Shown piece by piece: positions 1 to 13,017 of a stretch of DNA of 64,000 nucleotides. Within the stretch, counting starts at the first letter, position 1. Each line of letters starts with the position of its first letter. The stretch spans positions 62,874 to 126,873 of the forward strand of contig VFFE01007034.1 of NCBI GenBank assembly GCA_008921705.1. Reading direction: 5' to 3'. The notes beneath the pieces were generated by a model. That model saw only the letters and a list, made by a program, of their open reading frames with translations, made no database searches and was not told where the DNA came from. Source of the stretch: Burhinus oedicnemus (taxonomy: Eukaryota; Chordata; Aves; Charadriiformes; Burhinidae). The translations under genes and the position numbers were made by a program.

Positions 1-3000
1 CTGGGAAGCTACAGGCACCAGTTAAATGAAATCTAAGACTCGGCTAGCTGTCTTTCCCATTACCTGCAACACACTTTGATCACTGGGGCATAAATAAACA
101 CATAAACATCCCATCTCTCCCAAGTTCAATGAGATACAGCAGAGTTCCTCCAGTTCAGCCTCATAGGTGGCTCTCAATCATACCTTCTGACACTGCCCAT
201 CAAATTCACCTAAACAAGTTTATCAGCCTTGGCACATGGCAAGATGTTTTGCTGTGTTTTAAAAAAAAAACAAAAAACAACAAAAAAACCCCAAACCCAG
301 GCAACAGCAAAGAGTACAATCTGGTATGGTGGTATGATCGCTGCAGTGCTCGGGAAACCTAAGAGCAACAGAGGTGCTTGAAGGGGGAGGGACTGGGAGG
401 GTACCAGGAAGGGGGATGGGGGTGTCAGTGGACCATGCCCAAGAGGGAGGGAAGAGTCAGAGCTCTCCTTAGAGTTTTCTTCCCAAAGGCCCTCCTGTAT
501 GGAAAATGGGTCTTCAGTCTTACCTCTGCCAGACTGAAACACGTGAGGAACCCAGCTTTCAACACAAATGTTTGCTGACTGTTACTGAACCCAGCACCTC
601 GCCTCTGCCATGTGTGACAGCCAGCTGGTTGGCACGTTAGTGAACAGGCGGGGGGGCACAAAGTGAGCGACTTTTGCAAGTCCCTGGCTCAACAGGACAG
701 AAGAACTGCAATGAGGCACAGAGCTGAGGACAAGACAAGAGAGGTCCCACTCTCACAGCAGGCTGAGCGAGAGGCTGAGGCAGTGGTCCTGGTCTAGGAG
801 GAGCAGCAAAGCAGGGGGGTTAAACAACCCGAGTCCAGCCACTGTTTTATGAGCAACAGCTCTGCCTTTGCTCAGTGGTAGATCCTGCAGCGCTGACAGA
901 TCCTGCAGCGCTGACAGCTGTATCTGGTTACGACTCACTGCCAGGAGGCTGCTGAAGTGAACAGCAACACACGCCTTGATGTGACAAATCTACTCTGTCA
1001 CCCTTGGCAGCGCTTTACACAAGAGGTATGACACAGATCACGGTAGATCGGCTCCCAAGAAGCAATCACATTAGAAAAGGTGCAATTACAGCTATTCCCA
1101 CAGCAGGGGATTATCAGCATTACTGCTTTTGTCACGCACATGGGAAACACCCCGCACTCCAAACTTTTGGCTATTCCTGCGCTACTAGCATTTACCCTAA
1201 CAGAAGGTGACAAAGATGCACCCATAGGACTGCTGTTTCAAGTCTTGCCTCTACTAACAGCTACAGCTTATGGAGAGTTAAACACAGTTGTGGTCACCTA
1301 GAAATTTCAAGCTAGTGAGTCCACAAAGGACAACTATGATCATCAGTAACATAACACAGGCTGAAATGGGAACACGCACATTAGGATAGCAGGAGCTCTC
1401 CCTCCTTCAATTCCCCACTACAGTCACTCATTAAAGGAAGGATCTACAAAAGCTTAGATTACAAGCAGGTATTTTTTTTTTCCCAAGGCAAACAAGAACT
1501 GTGCCTTCATCTCCAGACCTCATCCAGTAGAATCATCAGTTCCTAATTCTGTCGGTTTCCAGCATTTTCTGCCCGTCTGAGGGTCATCTGTGCAACTGAG
1601 GTAATACTAACCGCTCCTACCTCACAGACATACTCTGAGGATTAGTCAGGGAGTGGCGGCTCAGTGCACTGAATATGCAAAGCCCTATTATAAACTCTGT
1701 ATCTGATTGCAACCATAAGCAAAGTCTTATTTAAGCAATCCTTTCACCAACAAAAATATATTGACTGCCCATTCTGTTCCTTCTGTGTCTTTTGCCTCCA
1801 AGCTCATCAAGATACAAAACATGTTACTAAGGTATTTTCCTGCTGTGCTGCAGAGATGCTTAGTGCAAACAATAGATACATTTTTCATACAAAGTAGTGT
1901 CCATAATTACTTGTTTCAGCTCATTTTGCATCAGTATTACTGTGGTATCATAATCGTTGTACTGCAGGGATCTCACTGCCCAGTCAATGAAAGCCCCCGC
2001 CCTATAACTTCACATATGTCAGATATGCACAGCTGTCCATTTCTCACTGTGGCCACATTCAGGCGACAACCTTTCTGCAATTCCATCAATTTTATGAACT
2101 TAGGACAAACAGCATCAGATATTTCTTCCTACCTCTAAGAACAAAACTATCTCTCTACCGAACCATTCTTTAAAACCAGCTTGGTGCTTTTGCACATCCT
2201 TAACTCAACACATCTGCATTTGGCTCCTGCACCTCCTAGGGCATAATTTTTTTTTTTTTCTTTAAATACACTTTGTTCACTCTTTTCCATTGACAAAAAT
2301 CAAACTTTGTACAATGCCGTCTTTTAAATTAACTTATTAAAGGAAACACGCTAGCAAATCATAATACACTGCAGGGCAGATTTGCTTTCACATTGCCTTG
2401 CTGAACTTGAGATTTCTATTCATGCCAGTTTCCATTGCACATGCAATCCAGCAGATCTCACCTTTTCTTGTTCTATTCTTTTTTAAAGTCATTTTGCTAT
2501 GACTATGAGAGTCAGAGTTAATCTGTTTTCCCCTTTTACACTCGGATTCCTATTTTCATGCCTTTGATATCACTATTATTACACACTCAGCAGCTGAATA
2601 GGTAAAAATGACACTGCATACAGAACGAAGGAAAAATGGCTCTGGTATGTCTGATAACACCCACTGGGCAACTCAGCTGTCATGATTTTTCTACACATGC
2701 AGCCACAATTTTATACTGCTTTTTATGGCCCTGATCCTCCCTTGTGAATAACTGGCATGCCTGGCCTTGCTCTTCCAGCGTATGGCACAGTTCATTGCTC
2801 CAGCATACGTCCAAATTGCTCATCTTCTTTTCTCTGCACCTCTCTGAAATGAAACAGCTCATTTTACTCATTGTGCAGAGGCAGGAAGATAAGGTGGACT
2901 GCACGAGCAATATCAGAGGAAGACTACCTTCCCAGATGGTGGCACAGGACTCAGACTGAAATGAGCAGCATTGACCCTGTGCCTATAGGAACACCTTATA

Positions 3001-4690
3001 GCTTCCCTTTCAGTCACCACCACGTGCACTAAGAGAACATTCCCTCTTCCCAGTGGTGCCCAGGGATGAGGATGCCAGTGACAGTGCAGTAAGGCATTTC
3101 CCATCCTTCAACACAGCACCAGATGGTGTTAAGAAGTTACTTGGGTGACTTGAGGGGTAAACCCATCTCTCTCTTGCACATTTAGGAAAACACACCACGA
3201 CCCATAATTTGCTATAAAAATAGGGGTACTCCCACTTCTCTTTGCCTCTCTCCCCACAGCATCCTCTCTCTGCCCCAAGGTTTGTCACAGTGCAGAATCT
3301 CGACAGGGTTGTGTTCTGTATTGCAGCCTTCTCAGTGCTACCCCCACAATCCATCCTGAGCCTCTTCTTGCCTATACCTGAAATACACCTCTCCAGGAGA
3401 AAACACCTTTCCTGGGGAGGGGTAGAGAAGGGAGAGAGAAGCGTATCATTCCAAAAACACTCACAAGATCCATCAGCTACATTGCACTCAGACTGAAGCC
3501 TGAAATATCTCCGTGCACAGAGTTATAGAAAAAGAGATGCAGAGAAGCAACAAACAATGGCAAGAGTTATTTGAGCCATTTGCAATACCAACAACCAGGA
3601 CCAAATCCTCACCATTCCAAATATTGCACAGTGAGACACCATCCCTATCCTGCAGGGCTGGTGGTATACTCGGAATATCTCTTCTCCTATAAATCAAGCA
3701 ACAGAGGGGAAATAGATACACACCGCACCTTCTCAACTTCACTGCTATGCAACCTGACAGTCCTCACCTGTAAAAACAGATAGTGATCTCAAGAGTACTT
3801 CAGAAAGGAGATTGACTCAAATGTTGCAGCTAGATTACATTTCATAGGTCTAGAGTTACACTCAGACACCTGCATTATGGAATACCTACAGTAAAATTTC
3901 TGTGTCTAAACAGAAGCTCAGACTTAATCCATGCCAAAAAGATTTTGCACCAGACCCACTGAAGACACACCTACAGCATCAGAGCCTTTCTAGGCACCAG
4001 TATGGCTATAGCATCCTTCCTTCTCCTAAAAAATGAAGGACACCAGCTAAGCTATACTCTTACTGGTATAATCTTACAAAGTTTCCAGTAGTACCCCCTC
4101 ACAGGACAGGAATCTAATAAAGATGCAAGGGCCCTGTTAAGATTTATCCTATTCAAAAAATATTTGCAGACACTTTTGATAGTTACACCTTTAAATTTTT
4201 GTAAGTATAAAGCGTACATACCATAAAGCTTATGTATGCTTATTTTTTTGCAGCTGCCCAGCAACACTGTGGGCAAAGCATCTTCTTGCCACTCCTCCTC
4301 CCACTAGTGATGCATGTGCCAGTTTAACACTGATTTGTGGATCTATTTCTATTATTAAGTGAATATGCAAGTGCAGCCATTGCAGCCACCTTGTGGCAAC
4401 CATGAACAATGACCATGTCCAACAGGTTACAGGTCTGCCTGTAACCCAGACTCGGGCCTTGGGCCATATGTCCCCTGATTATCTCAGGACTTCTGTGATC
4501 TGAATGAATCATGCCCTGACGTGACCAGGATCCTAATCCCCTCCCCTCTAGAGCAGAGTATTTTTGATCCTCAAACTCTACTGTTGGATTTGTTGATGAA
4601 GCAGCAGCTGTTCCTCACCTCTCCTCCTCCAGTGATACCCTGTGCAAGGCTGGGTCTGCTCACCAGCATATGACTCTGCTCTGCCTACAG
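1..4690. other. Non-coding stretch, no gene recognised
   Basis: Only short, overlapping open frames on both strands, none resembling a known protein. It includes an A-rich tract near 260-300 and an 18-bp tandem duplication at 881-916. There are several T-rich runs (about 1470, 2250 and 4240). I see no CR1 copy here. It may be intron of a transcript starting in the CpG island near 9 kb, but no exon supports that. Confidence 0.5.
881..916. repeat. 18-bp tandem duplication
   Basis: Two perfect copies of an 18-bp unit starting gatcctgcagcgctgaca lie end to end (881-898 and 899-916). No coding frame explains it. It is probably a simple slippage or replication duplication. Confidence 0.85.
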
Positions 4691-4754
4691 GTGGCACATG
4701 CAGGGGACCACCAAGCTTGGGGATCCCACTGGGCACCACCTCAGCCTGACCCAG
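4691..4754 (+). other. Candidate isolated exon (splice signals only)
   Basis: A 64-base segment is preceded by a good acceptor (ctctgcctacag) and followed by a strong donor (CCCAG|GTAAGG). All the needed signals sit in a small space, but none of the plus-strand translations is recognisable and no partner exon was found nearby. It could be an exon of an unidentified plus-strand transcript or a chance pairing of splice-like sequences. The minus strand also has an open frame of about 97 codons across this segment (4578-4871), with no recognisable domain. Confidence 0.2.
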
Positions 4755-6790
4755 GTAAGGATTTGGGAAGTTCTGTGTATGATCAGTGGCGGGAACTCCA
4801 GTGCCAAATGCACTTGGAGCACCAGCAAGGCCAGGGGCAGTGGGCTTCACGCACCGAGTACCTCCATGCAACTAGATGTTCAGTTTGAGACTACAAAGAG
4901 GTAGTTTGATGTCTGAATGTCACACACTTCTACGTGACTTACCGCAAGTAGGATACATTCACAGGAAGCCAATTTATGGCCAGCTCTGCTTTAATGCAGA
5001 ATTCTCGGAGCAGCAGGTTCACACGCCTCCTCCCACTTCAGTTCACTTTTTGTATACTATCCAATTACAGTTTCTATAGCCACTCCTCCTCAACCTCTTC
5101 TAGCATCAGAACACCCTCTATTTTGTATACATTTACATATGTGTGTCTATTTACATACACACATTTGTACGCATGTCATGGTAATCACCTTCCCCTCCTT
5201 CTAAATTTTTCCCACTATCAAAACCAATAGCCCTCCCCCTGACCTCGCACCGAACTTGTACTAAAGTCATGGGAATTTCTTCTTTGACTTCATCTAGCTG
5301 AAATCCAGACCGTGAGCTCAAAACTAGTCCCACCACAAGCTCAGTTCCACATCTCCTGCAGTGTTCAGCATTGCACTTGAAGGAATGGCATTTAAAACAA
5401 TAGATGGGGAGTGGGTTTTGTGCCAGCAAACTAATTCCACTAGAAGAGCAAGAAAGCTGGAATCGCTTGTTAATGGAGGAAACAAGATTCATGAAGCTCT
5501 GCCAAAAGGGTACCCCAGCTGGCTGGCTGAGGCACTGAAAACCACCAAGAACCTCACATCAAGAACACACAAATACATTAGCTTGCAACTTTTGTGCACT
5601 GATGAACCTTTCACAGGTATCGGTACATCACAGCCAAGACACAGACCTTCTTCTTTGTACAATAAATGCTCTTTCCCACACAAAGTCTAATTCCAACACA
5701 CACTTCTTGACCAAAGACATAAATTATGCAGCTGACCTAAACCTAGCCTTGGCTAAACCCAGCTCTCCCAAGTCACGCAACAGAGTTAACCTGGGCTACT
5801 GAGCAAATCAGGGCAGCTATTCTCACACATCTGCTGCAAAGGGAAGATAAAAAAGTAGATTAGCTTCCATTAAGATTTAAGGTAAGGTGTGCTTGTGACA
5901 ATTCCTATATCTCAAACCTTAGTTTCACAAGCTCTTCAGCTTGCCAAAAGGAATCCCTCTGCCCTCCTCACTCCCACCCCCACACTGCCCTTTCTCCTCT
6001 GGCAGTATAGGCATGCGTGTGGTCTCACAATGAACCAGAGCAGGGAACTGACGTGGATAGGTAGGCACAAGTAGGCACAACAGCTTCTTTCAACAGCAGT
6101 GCCAGCTGAGAGCATTTGTGCAACCACAGCCTGTTTATCCGAGGGCACAAATGTAGGAACTAAATGTACAATTCCCTCTTGCATCTAATATGGCACAGGC
6201 ATGGGGCTGCTACTGAAAGAGGTAGTCCCTCTCCATGCTTCTCATGCCCAGTGGCATTCTGCCCTTCTGCATCAGACCTAGAACCATCTGGCCACAGAGC
6301 AGGCTGATCCAATTTCCAGATCCAAAAGTCATATTTTTTGTTTAGGGAAGGGGGTTAATTTTCAGTTGGAGCAGTGATTAAACTGATTTGAGGCCATGTG
6401 GTCACTAGATCTGATCCAAGGGAAGCAACAGGAGCTTGCAGTCAGGACTGGATGAGAACTGCATCGTTCCTTCAGCAGCAGCCTGTAGTTACACTGGATT
6501 AACCATCATGTGAAGCTGTACTCCAAGCAACACAAGTTATTCAACGACATTTCTCTGAAAGCCCTGCCTGCGCACAGACACCACAGCCAGGCACACTTAG
6601 CCACTGCTCTAAATCATACCAGTCACCCTATGACAAAAGCTCAATTACCTATTCCCAGAAGCTAGAGGTTTGCACGGGTAATAGCTGTAAGCTTGCGGTA
6701 CAGTAGGCCATCTTTTTGCTGGAATGTGCCATCCCGGCAGCAACAAACTCTGTAATCTGGCATGAAAATTTGTAGCAAGACTTTGTGGTT
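4755..6790. other. Non-coding stretch
   Basis: Nothing recognisable in either strand. The longest frames (around 5151-5690, up to 113 codons) overlap each other on opposite strands and match no family I know. Base composition is ordinary. Confidence 0.45.
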
Positions 6791-6799
6791 AGGAACCAG

Positions 6800-7020
6800 G
6801 CTGGACAGATTGAGATAAGAAATTAGCGAGGGTAATCAGCTGTTGGAATAATTTACCTGGGGAACCAGTGCCATCTATCACTGGGTATCTTGAAATCAAG
6901 ACTGGGTACTTTTCTAATAGAATTTTGGGTTTGATGCAGCTATAACCAGCGGGGAATGTAAATACCTGCTGGGGTCAGAATAAGGCATCTGTCCCCAAAT
7001 GGCTGATACTATGAACTGTG
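6800..7020 (+). mobile_element. Ancient CR1-like LINE relic, 3' part
   Basis: The segment resembles the 3' region of old amniote CR1-type LINEs. The order is: a tract corresponding to a 'tggaataatttacctggggaa' stretch, then a short block ending in 'atcaagactgggtacttttctaatag', then text like the 'cagaataaggcatctg' region. It is far more diverged than the other CR1 copies here and has no open frame. It probably predates the bird radiation. Identified from remembered consensus shape, so boundaries are approximate. Confidence 0.45.
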
Positions 7021-8650
7021 TGATCACCTCACAGAAGAGGGAAACAATTTCTCTCTGTACAGCCCAAGTGCCGAAACAATACAGCACAACTACACTTGGA
7101 CTGAAGTCACTTGCAAGTACTTCATTAAAAGATACAACAGGAGTTCAGTGAGGAGCTGCAAAGCTGAAAGGAATTACAAAACTTACCAGGCGTGAATACT
7201 GAAATAAGCTAACTATGGATAATTCAGCTAAACGGTAACTAAGCAGTCAACATCAAACTGGAAAGATACCAGATGACGGGAAGCATAGTAACTCTTAGAA
7301 TCAAATATTCTTGGAAAAAAATGTGATTCCAATTATGAATTTGAAATCCGTTGCAGGTTGTTTCTTAAATTTTGCCAGGAACAACCATGGAGAGTGAACA
7401 TAATTTACATGAATACAAACTAATTAAATAAAACAATCCACTTTAAATCAGACTCTAAAGCAGAGTATGTTAAAAAACAAAACAAAACCAAAAAAACCCA
7501 AACCTATAGCAAAGTTTGGCTCTTTACCTCTAGAAAGCACTTGAAATGAGTGAAGTGTAAGAAAGGATAAGACTCGACAGAACAAGGGCAAGAACATCTA
7601 TCTAAAGTTAACAGGATGACATAAAAAAAAAAAAAGTCCCAGGGAACACACTCCTACTGGCAAAATCTATCAGGATGCACAAGAGGTTCCCAGAGGCAGT
7701 GCTCGTGTCCCACTGTTTTAGAGAGCAGGAACAGGGGGCTTCAGCAAGAGCACCAACCTCAAGCCTAGTTGCCTGCTGCCACTAGCAATTAGATCGTATA
7801 ATCCCTCTCACAGATTTATCAAGATCGCCAGGCTGCTGCACAGACAGTACAGTACTCAGTCACAAGTTGGCAAAATGAGGTTCTACACGGAAGCCAGCTG
7901 AGCTATTCCAAATATTAACAATTGAGAATTAAGAAGAATTCAGATCTGGTACAACTTCAAGTCTGATTTATGGATGTCTCCTCCTCATCCAATTCAGTCA
8001 CAGTTCTGAAATCTGGGTCACCCATACATTATTCCTCCAAACCAAGCCACCTCCCTCCTGTGCAGCCCTTAAAAAGGACCCTGCCCATATCCAAGCCATC
8101 TCCAACAAGCCATTTAGGTTACGAGAAACTCCAAAACACCAGAGAATCAGGTCACAAAACTCCAATGCCACGTTAGAGATGTGGCTTGGTCAGAGAGGAA
8201 GGGGCGCACAGCTCAAGGAGAAGCCAATGGCATCCACATCCAGCAGCTCCTTGGCAAAATCTGCAACAAGTCAACACAGACAAGTTGAGCTCAGATCTCC
8301 TTCCCTGCCCCTGTATTCCCTACCAGGTTTGATCCAGGTCTCATCCAACCTCTGGGAAAAAACGAAGCATCAAGCGCAAGGATAACATGGGTGCTGGGGG
8401 GAGGACGGGTCAGGCCAGAGCCGTGGGAGCTCAAAAGCCCTCCCGTCAGGTTGTCTGGGGCCCCGAGGTTGCCATCAAAGCTGCTGCAGTGGCTGGGGCT
8501 CCGAAGCGGCTGCGGGAAGAAGACGGGAAGGGAGCAGCAGGCAGGTATCTCGCCTTTCGTTCCTCTGCCTTCCCTCCGTGACAGGCCATAAAAGTCACGA
8601 GGCGCCAGCCAGCAGAGCAAGGAGGAAAACAACAAGGTGTCCAGAGTTCA
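7021..8650. other. Non-coding stretch upstream of the CpG island
   Basis: No gene recognised. It contains A-rich runs (about 7470-7500 and 7623-7636). GC content rises from about 8200 onward, approaching the CpG island. Frames of 60-114 codons at 7970-8635 lie on both strands and look like by-products of rising GC content. Confidence 0.45.
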
Positions 8651-8689
8651 AGCACAGCCTGGAGACTCCCGGGCCCGGCCACGGGCGGC

Positions 8690-9770
8690 CCGGCGGGAGC
8701 TGAAAGCCCAGCGAACACCGTGGGATCTCGCTGCTGCGTGGGAGGCACCATTTCTGCGGGAACAGGCTCCGGCTGCTGGCAGCTGAGCCTGGGACCGGGC
8801 CTGTGCTCCGGGCCCTACCTGCTGCCGGCAGCAGGAGGAGGAGCGGGGCGGGGGAGGACGGGCGCTGCTGGCGGGGCGCGGAGCCTCGCCGGCCCGCAAC
8901 AGGCCGCCGCGAAGGTTGCGGCCCCCCGGGGCCTGCCCCGGGGCCGGCGGAGAGGCGCCCCCTTCGCCGCCCCTTCTGGAGGCAGCGGCCCGCCGGGGCT
9001 CACGCCGCGCCCCCCCGGCGGCAGCGCCTCCCCGGGGCACCGGGCCCCGACGGCGGCCCTCCCCGCGCACCCACACCTGTGCGCCGCCGGCCGGGCCCCG
9101 CGGAGGAGCGCAGCAGGCCCGCCGTCCCGCCTCGGGAGGGGCGAGCGCTCCCTTCCCCGGAGATCCCTCCTCCCCGTCCCCCTCGGGTCCTAAAATGGTG
9201 GAGCCCTCCCTTCCTTGCCCTTCTTCCCCCCACCCGCCGCCTCCGCTCCCCGAGCCTGCCCGCCGCCCCGACCCCGGGGGGGCTGCCGCCCCTCCGGCCC
9301 GGCCCGGGCTCCGCGGGGATCCGGCGCCAGGCCCGCGCCTCACCCCGCCTCTCCCGGGAACACGGCAACGCCGCTCCCGCCGGGCCGGGCCGACCCCGCC
9401 GGCCGCCCTTACCTGCCGCCAGGCTCACATCGCCGGGCCGGGGCCAGCGCTGCCCCCCCCGGCGCCGCCGCGCCCCCCCGCCCTGGGCAGCCGGCCGCCG
9501 TCTCCCCGCCGCCCGCGGGGCCGCAGGTATGTCATGAGTGCCGAGGCTCCCAGGTGAGCCGGGCACACCTACAGGAAGGCAGGCGGGCCGCCCTGATTGG
9601 CGTGCGGGGCGCAGCCCGACCGGCAGCGGCCGCGCTCCGACGGCGCGGGGCAGGGCAGGGCGCAGCCGCCCCAGCGCCAGCGCGGGACGCGGCCCCGGTA
9701 CCGGTGCCCGGCCGGGCGCAGCCCTTCTCCGCGCACCCCGGTCCGTCCGAGCCTAAGGGGGGTCTTTTTG
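8690..9770. promoter_or_regulatory. CpG island, possible bidirectional promoter
   Basis: About 1.1 kb of very GC-rich, CpG-dense sequence with sharp edges, typical of a vertebrate housekeeping promoter. Good splice donors occur on both strands. On the minus strand there is GGCAG|GTAAGG with the exon ending at 9413, and CAGCAG|GTAGGG near 8819. On the plus strand there is CCGCAG|GTATGT near 9525 and TCCCAG|GTGAGC near 9553. A YY1-like AAAATGGTGG lies at about 9192. The long frames here (up to 244 codons on several strands) are alanine/proline/arginine/glycine-rich GC artefacts. Transcription in one or both directions is likely; the gene identity is unknown because no coding exon can be linked. 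Confidence 0.75.
9413..9566 (-). other. Possible first exon of an unidentified minus-strand gene
   Basis: Reading from 9566 down to 9413, an ATG-initiated frame runs about 51 codons to the strong donor at 9412/9411. The peptide is rich in Gly, Ala, Arg and Pro, ends ...GDVSLAA before the splice, and is not recognisable. The exon could equally be untranslated. The donor is the best evidence for transcription in this direction, leftward into 1-8.65 kb. Confidence 0.25.
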
Positions 9771-11869
9771 GCTTGGGTTGGGTTTTTTTTTTTTGTGGGG
9801 GGTAATAATTGCAACGGGGGCAATAACTGCGTCAGCCCTGGGTTTGAGGGAGGAAAAGGCACTTGGCGCTTGGTTGCTGTGACTCCAGAGCAAAAGCAGA
9901 GCGGGTACACCTGACCCAGGTCCCCGGACTGGCTCAAGAAACTGAGGGGCTTTTTATTTATTTATTCAGTTTTTAATTTTTTTTTCATTACCTGTGTCTC
10001 TTGTTTTCCCGCTTCTTAAGGTCACTCCTTAACTTTGCATGCATGAACTCTCCTGCTTTGTATTTCCTTCCCCCAACAGGCAGCCGGGGTTTTCAGGAAA
10101 AGCGCCGGGTGTCGGGAGAGTCGTCCTCGCAACGCGTGGCGGGGCTTTGCCTCTGCAGCAGCAGACCTCAGAGATCCCAGGATTACGTCCGAGGTCATCA
10201 AATATACGTAAATGACTTAAAACACCTGGATTCGGAAGAAACTGAACGGGATATGGGTAGAAAAACTCTTTAGGGTGTATTAAAACTCTGAACCTACAGC
10301 TACCATTCTCAGGCATCCTGTCTCTCCGAGGTACACAGGTAAATATCCCGAGGAGCCCTACCTGCATCAAAGCTTTCTCTGGTTGCTGTGCTCAGCTGTG
10401 GACTGAAAGGTGACAGCGTATCCATTCCCAATAAAGGAAATTCTGTCCCTGACTGCCAGCTTGACTGTAGCAATAGGGGCACACAGTCTGTAGGGAGACT
10501 TCCCCCAGGTAAGAGAGTAGAACAGAGCTTGGCAGGGAAAAGGGAAAGAAGAAAAAGGGAGAACGTCTAGGTACAGGACAACATGTATTTGGGAGCAGCA
10601 GAGCAAAGGGAAACCCTGACATAGCTGATTATTGTGATCATAAAATTCAGAAATTTTGGGGTTTTCATTCAATGGCAAAATAAACTTAGTAGGTTATTTG
10701 GTTCTCCACTGCCCCAGTATTATTATTTGTGGCATAGATGCCTGTATTTGCTTAAAGAAGTACAGGATTTGTGTGAGAATGCGCTTCAGTGCAGTATAGA
10801 TCTTTGCTCACAAAGAATGCAAGGTGAGCAAAGAATTACGCTAGACAAGTGACTGAGGAAGGAATTACCTATATTATATTTTCTGTCTCCTCAAATTAAT
10901 ATCCAGTGCCATCTCTTTGCTGAGTCTTTTTTTCCTAATCATTTCTTGAGGCTTGCAGGTGCGTATCCTCTAGGACGAGCTCTGAAGAGTTCAGCAAAAG
11001 AGAAGGGGGAGCTTGTTGTTCCAACCACAGGAGAAATCCTGTGCCTCACACCCAGGCAATCCTCACAACCATCCCTTCCCTGCATGACCCGTGTGGGGTC
11101 TCCCAGGCAGGAAAACTCATCCCAGAAGCGGCACACTGAAAGCTCTACCCAGCCAGCGACAAAATCGTACTCATGCTTGCTGCTGCTTTCTGATTCAATT
11201 GATGCTTTCATTCATTTGTTTGGATGAATTATTTCATCATAGTGGATCAGCTTCTGCAGTTGAGATATCTATTCCACATCACTGCATTTACAGTCAATGG
11301 AGAGGAAAGGGATGCTTCAAATTCCCACAAGCCAAGAGACTGGGGAAATCAACTCTGGATCATGTCTCCCTTGGGTTGGTGCTCAAACCTCTGGGGCGTT
11401 ACATAAATAGACGATGCCTCTTCCTTCTGCATTTTATAAGTTCCTAGCAGCTGGCAGCAGGCTGGAGTTGAACATCCTGACTGGAAAACGGCACCTTGCC
11501 ATCCAGAAAAGGACAACTTATTGTCTAAGAAGGGCTTAACCCTTAGCCCTCTCCTTGGCACCTCCAGCAGCTGCAGAGGCAGTTTTCTATTTACTTCTAT
11601 GAATCATATCCTGAGGTACCTTGCTGTCCCTGCCCATTGCACAGAGAGTTTGAGTGCCTAACTTTTCTTCATGCATTACACGGGGTGAAAAAGTGCCTGA
11701 AGTTATAACGTGCAGCTCTCAGTATCACAATATCTCTATCCCTCTGTGGGCCACGCTCTCCTTCCCTAACAGTGGGAACTGGACTCCTAACTTCTCTATG
11801 GACCCGTGCAAAATTAACTGCAGTGCCATTGAGGTACTTCTTCCGCCAGTGGCATGGAGGAGAGGTTGA
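9771..11869. other. Non-coding flank of the CpG island
   Basis: Apart from the weak exon candidate at 10080-10338, nothing is recognisable. T-rich tracts (9780-9795 and about 9950-9985) mark the edge of the island. Frames of up to 118 codons at 10946-11447 have no family resemblance. Confidence 0.45.
10080..10338 (+). other. Candidate plus-strand exon downstream of the CpG island
   Basis: A pyrimidine-rich acceptor (tttccttcccccaacag) at 10079 and a donor (CACAG|GTAAAT) at 10338/10339 bracket 259 bases. The first ~110 bases are still CpG-rich, as in early exons. It could be exon 2 of a transcript leaving the island via the plus-strand donors near 9525 or 9553. No plausible protein is encoded, so a 5'UTR or lncRNA exon is the best reading. 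Confidence 0.2.
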
Positions 11870-12110
11870 TGAAGAATAACTGTGCTATAGAATCGCTGAG
11901 GCTGGCTGGCACTTCTGGAGACCATCTAGCCCACCCCCCAGCTCAGAGCAGGGTCATCTGGAGCAGGCTACCTAGGACTATGTCCAGTCGGGTTTTTAAT
12001 ATCTCCACGGATGGAGACTCCACAATCTGGGCTACCTGGGCCAGTTTAAGTAAGAGTTTCCTTATGTTTAGAACATCTGCACATCTGGAGTGCTACACAG
12101 GGTGAGCAGG
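11870..12110 (-). mobile_element. CR1 LINE fragment, 3' region (minus orientation)
   Basis: Begins with a degenerate form of the reversed CR1 3' tail (tatagaatcgctgaggctgg). It continues with the reverse complement of the CR1 3' end ('accatctagcccacccccc', then 'ttttaatatctcc' and 'atggagactccacaa'). It is heavily diverged, so an older subfamily than the copy at 13 kb. No coding potential remains. Confidence 0.7.
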
Positions 12111-13017
12111 AGAGGTCCTGTTCCATGCCGGGAGTACTTTCCCTTCTTCTTTAGGAAGGTGAGCTACAGTGAGTCAATGTTTTTTGACCAGTAAATCGCA
12201 CAAGACAGGAGTCCTCTCCCAGCAGTATGAAAGTTGAGAGCCAGCATTAGTGGGAAGCAGGACAGAGAGCAGCACAGAGATGTCGCAGGTGGATTGGGCT
12301 GCACTGCCAATAGCAGGGTCCTCCTGTACTCTGATGTGCTCCTGCGTCCTGCAGTGCCCTGTACTATCTGAGCACACTGTGACCTTGGTGGGCTGAGAGG
12401 CAATTTGGATACTAGCCTCCCACTCACAGTTTTTTTTTCCTGTGTAGGTGTCTTCTTCGAGAACCTCCCATCCAACTAGAGTCCTCTGTTTCCTCACCTC
12501 ATAGCAGACGTTATTCAGGGTTTAAATTCTACTATATGCAAAGCGCACAGTTGTAAATGTAAAAAGCCAGGTGGACAGCAGGACAGAACCTGGCAGTTTT
12601 AGTAACTCTTAGGCATGCTGCTGATATGTCAGAAGTACCGTGGGGGTATCTAAGTGTCTTCTTAAGTTTAATTAAACCATGTGGTGAGCCCTGACTCCTT
12701 GAAAAAACAAAGAGCTTCTCTGGGTGTGTTTAGCAGCTATACCTTCCCCCAAGCAGATGCAAACGTGTGTATATGGCAAGAAAAACCCTTGTAAGAATGG
12801 AAAGAAACAGAACGCTGAGCTTGGAAATTGAACCAAAGTAAGTTTATGCAAGCAGCAAGTAAAACACCCATCCCTAGTGAGTCAGGTCCTGGCTGTTTCC
12901 TTCATTTCCTCCAAGGCTTGGTGTGAACATCCAGCGGTAACGGTCCTTCTGAAATTCAGTCATCTCTTTTCCTGTCCCTTATTTATAGCTTGCTATCAGC
13001 AGTTAGCAGAGTCCCAG
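12111..13017. other. Non-coding spacer between two CR1 copies
   Basis: No gene or repeat recognised. Minus-strand frames of about 105 codons (12164-12497) overlap in two registers and match nothing known. Confidence 0.4.

Noticed and set aside
8648..9805. Several long frames (157-244 codons) on both strands
   Set aside because: They lie in a CpG island, overlap in multiple registers, and are low-complexity Arg/Pro/Ala/Gly. Stop codons are simply rare at this GC content.
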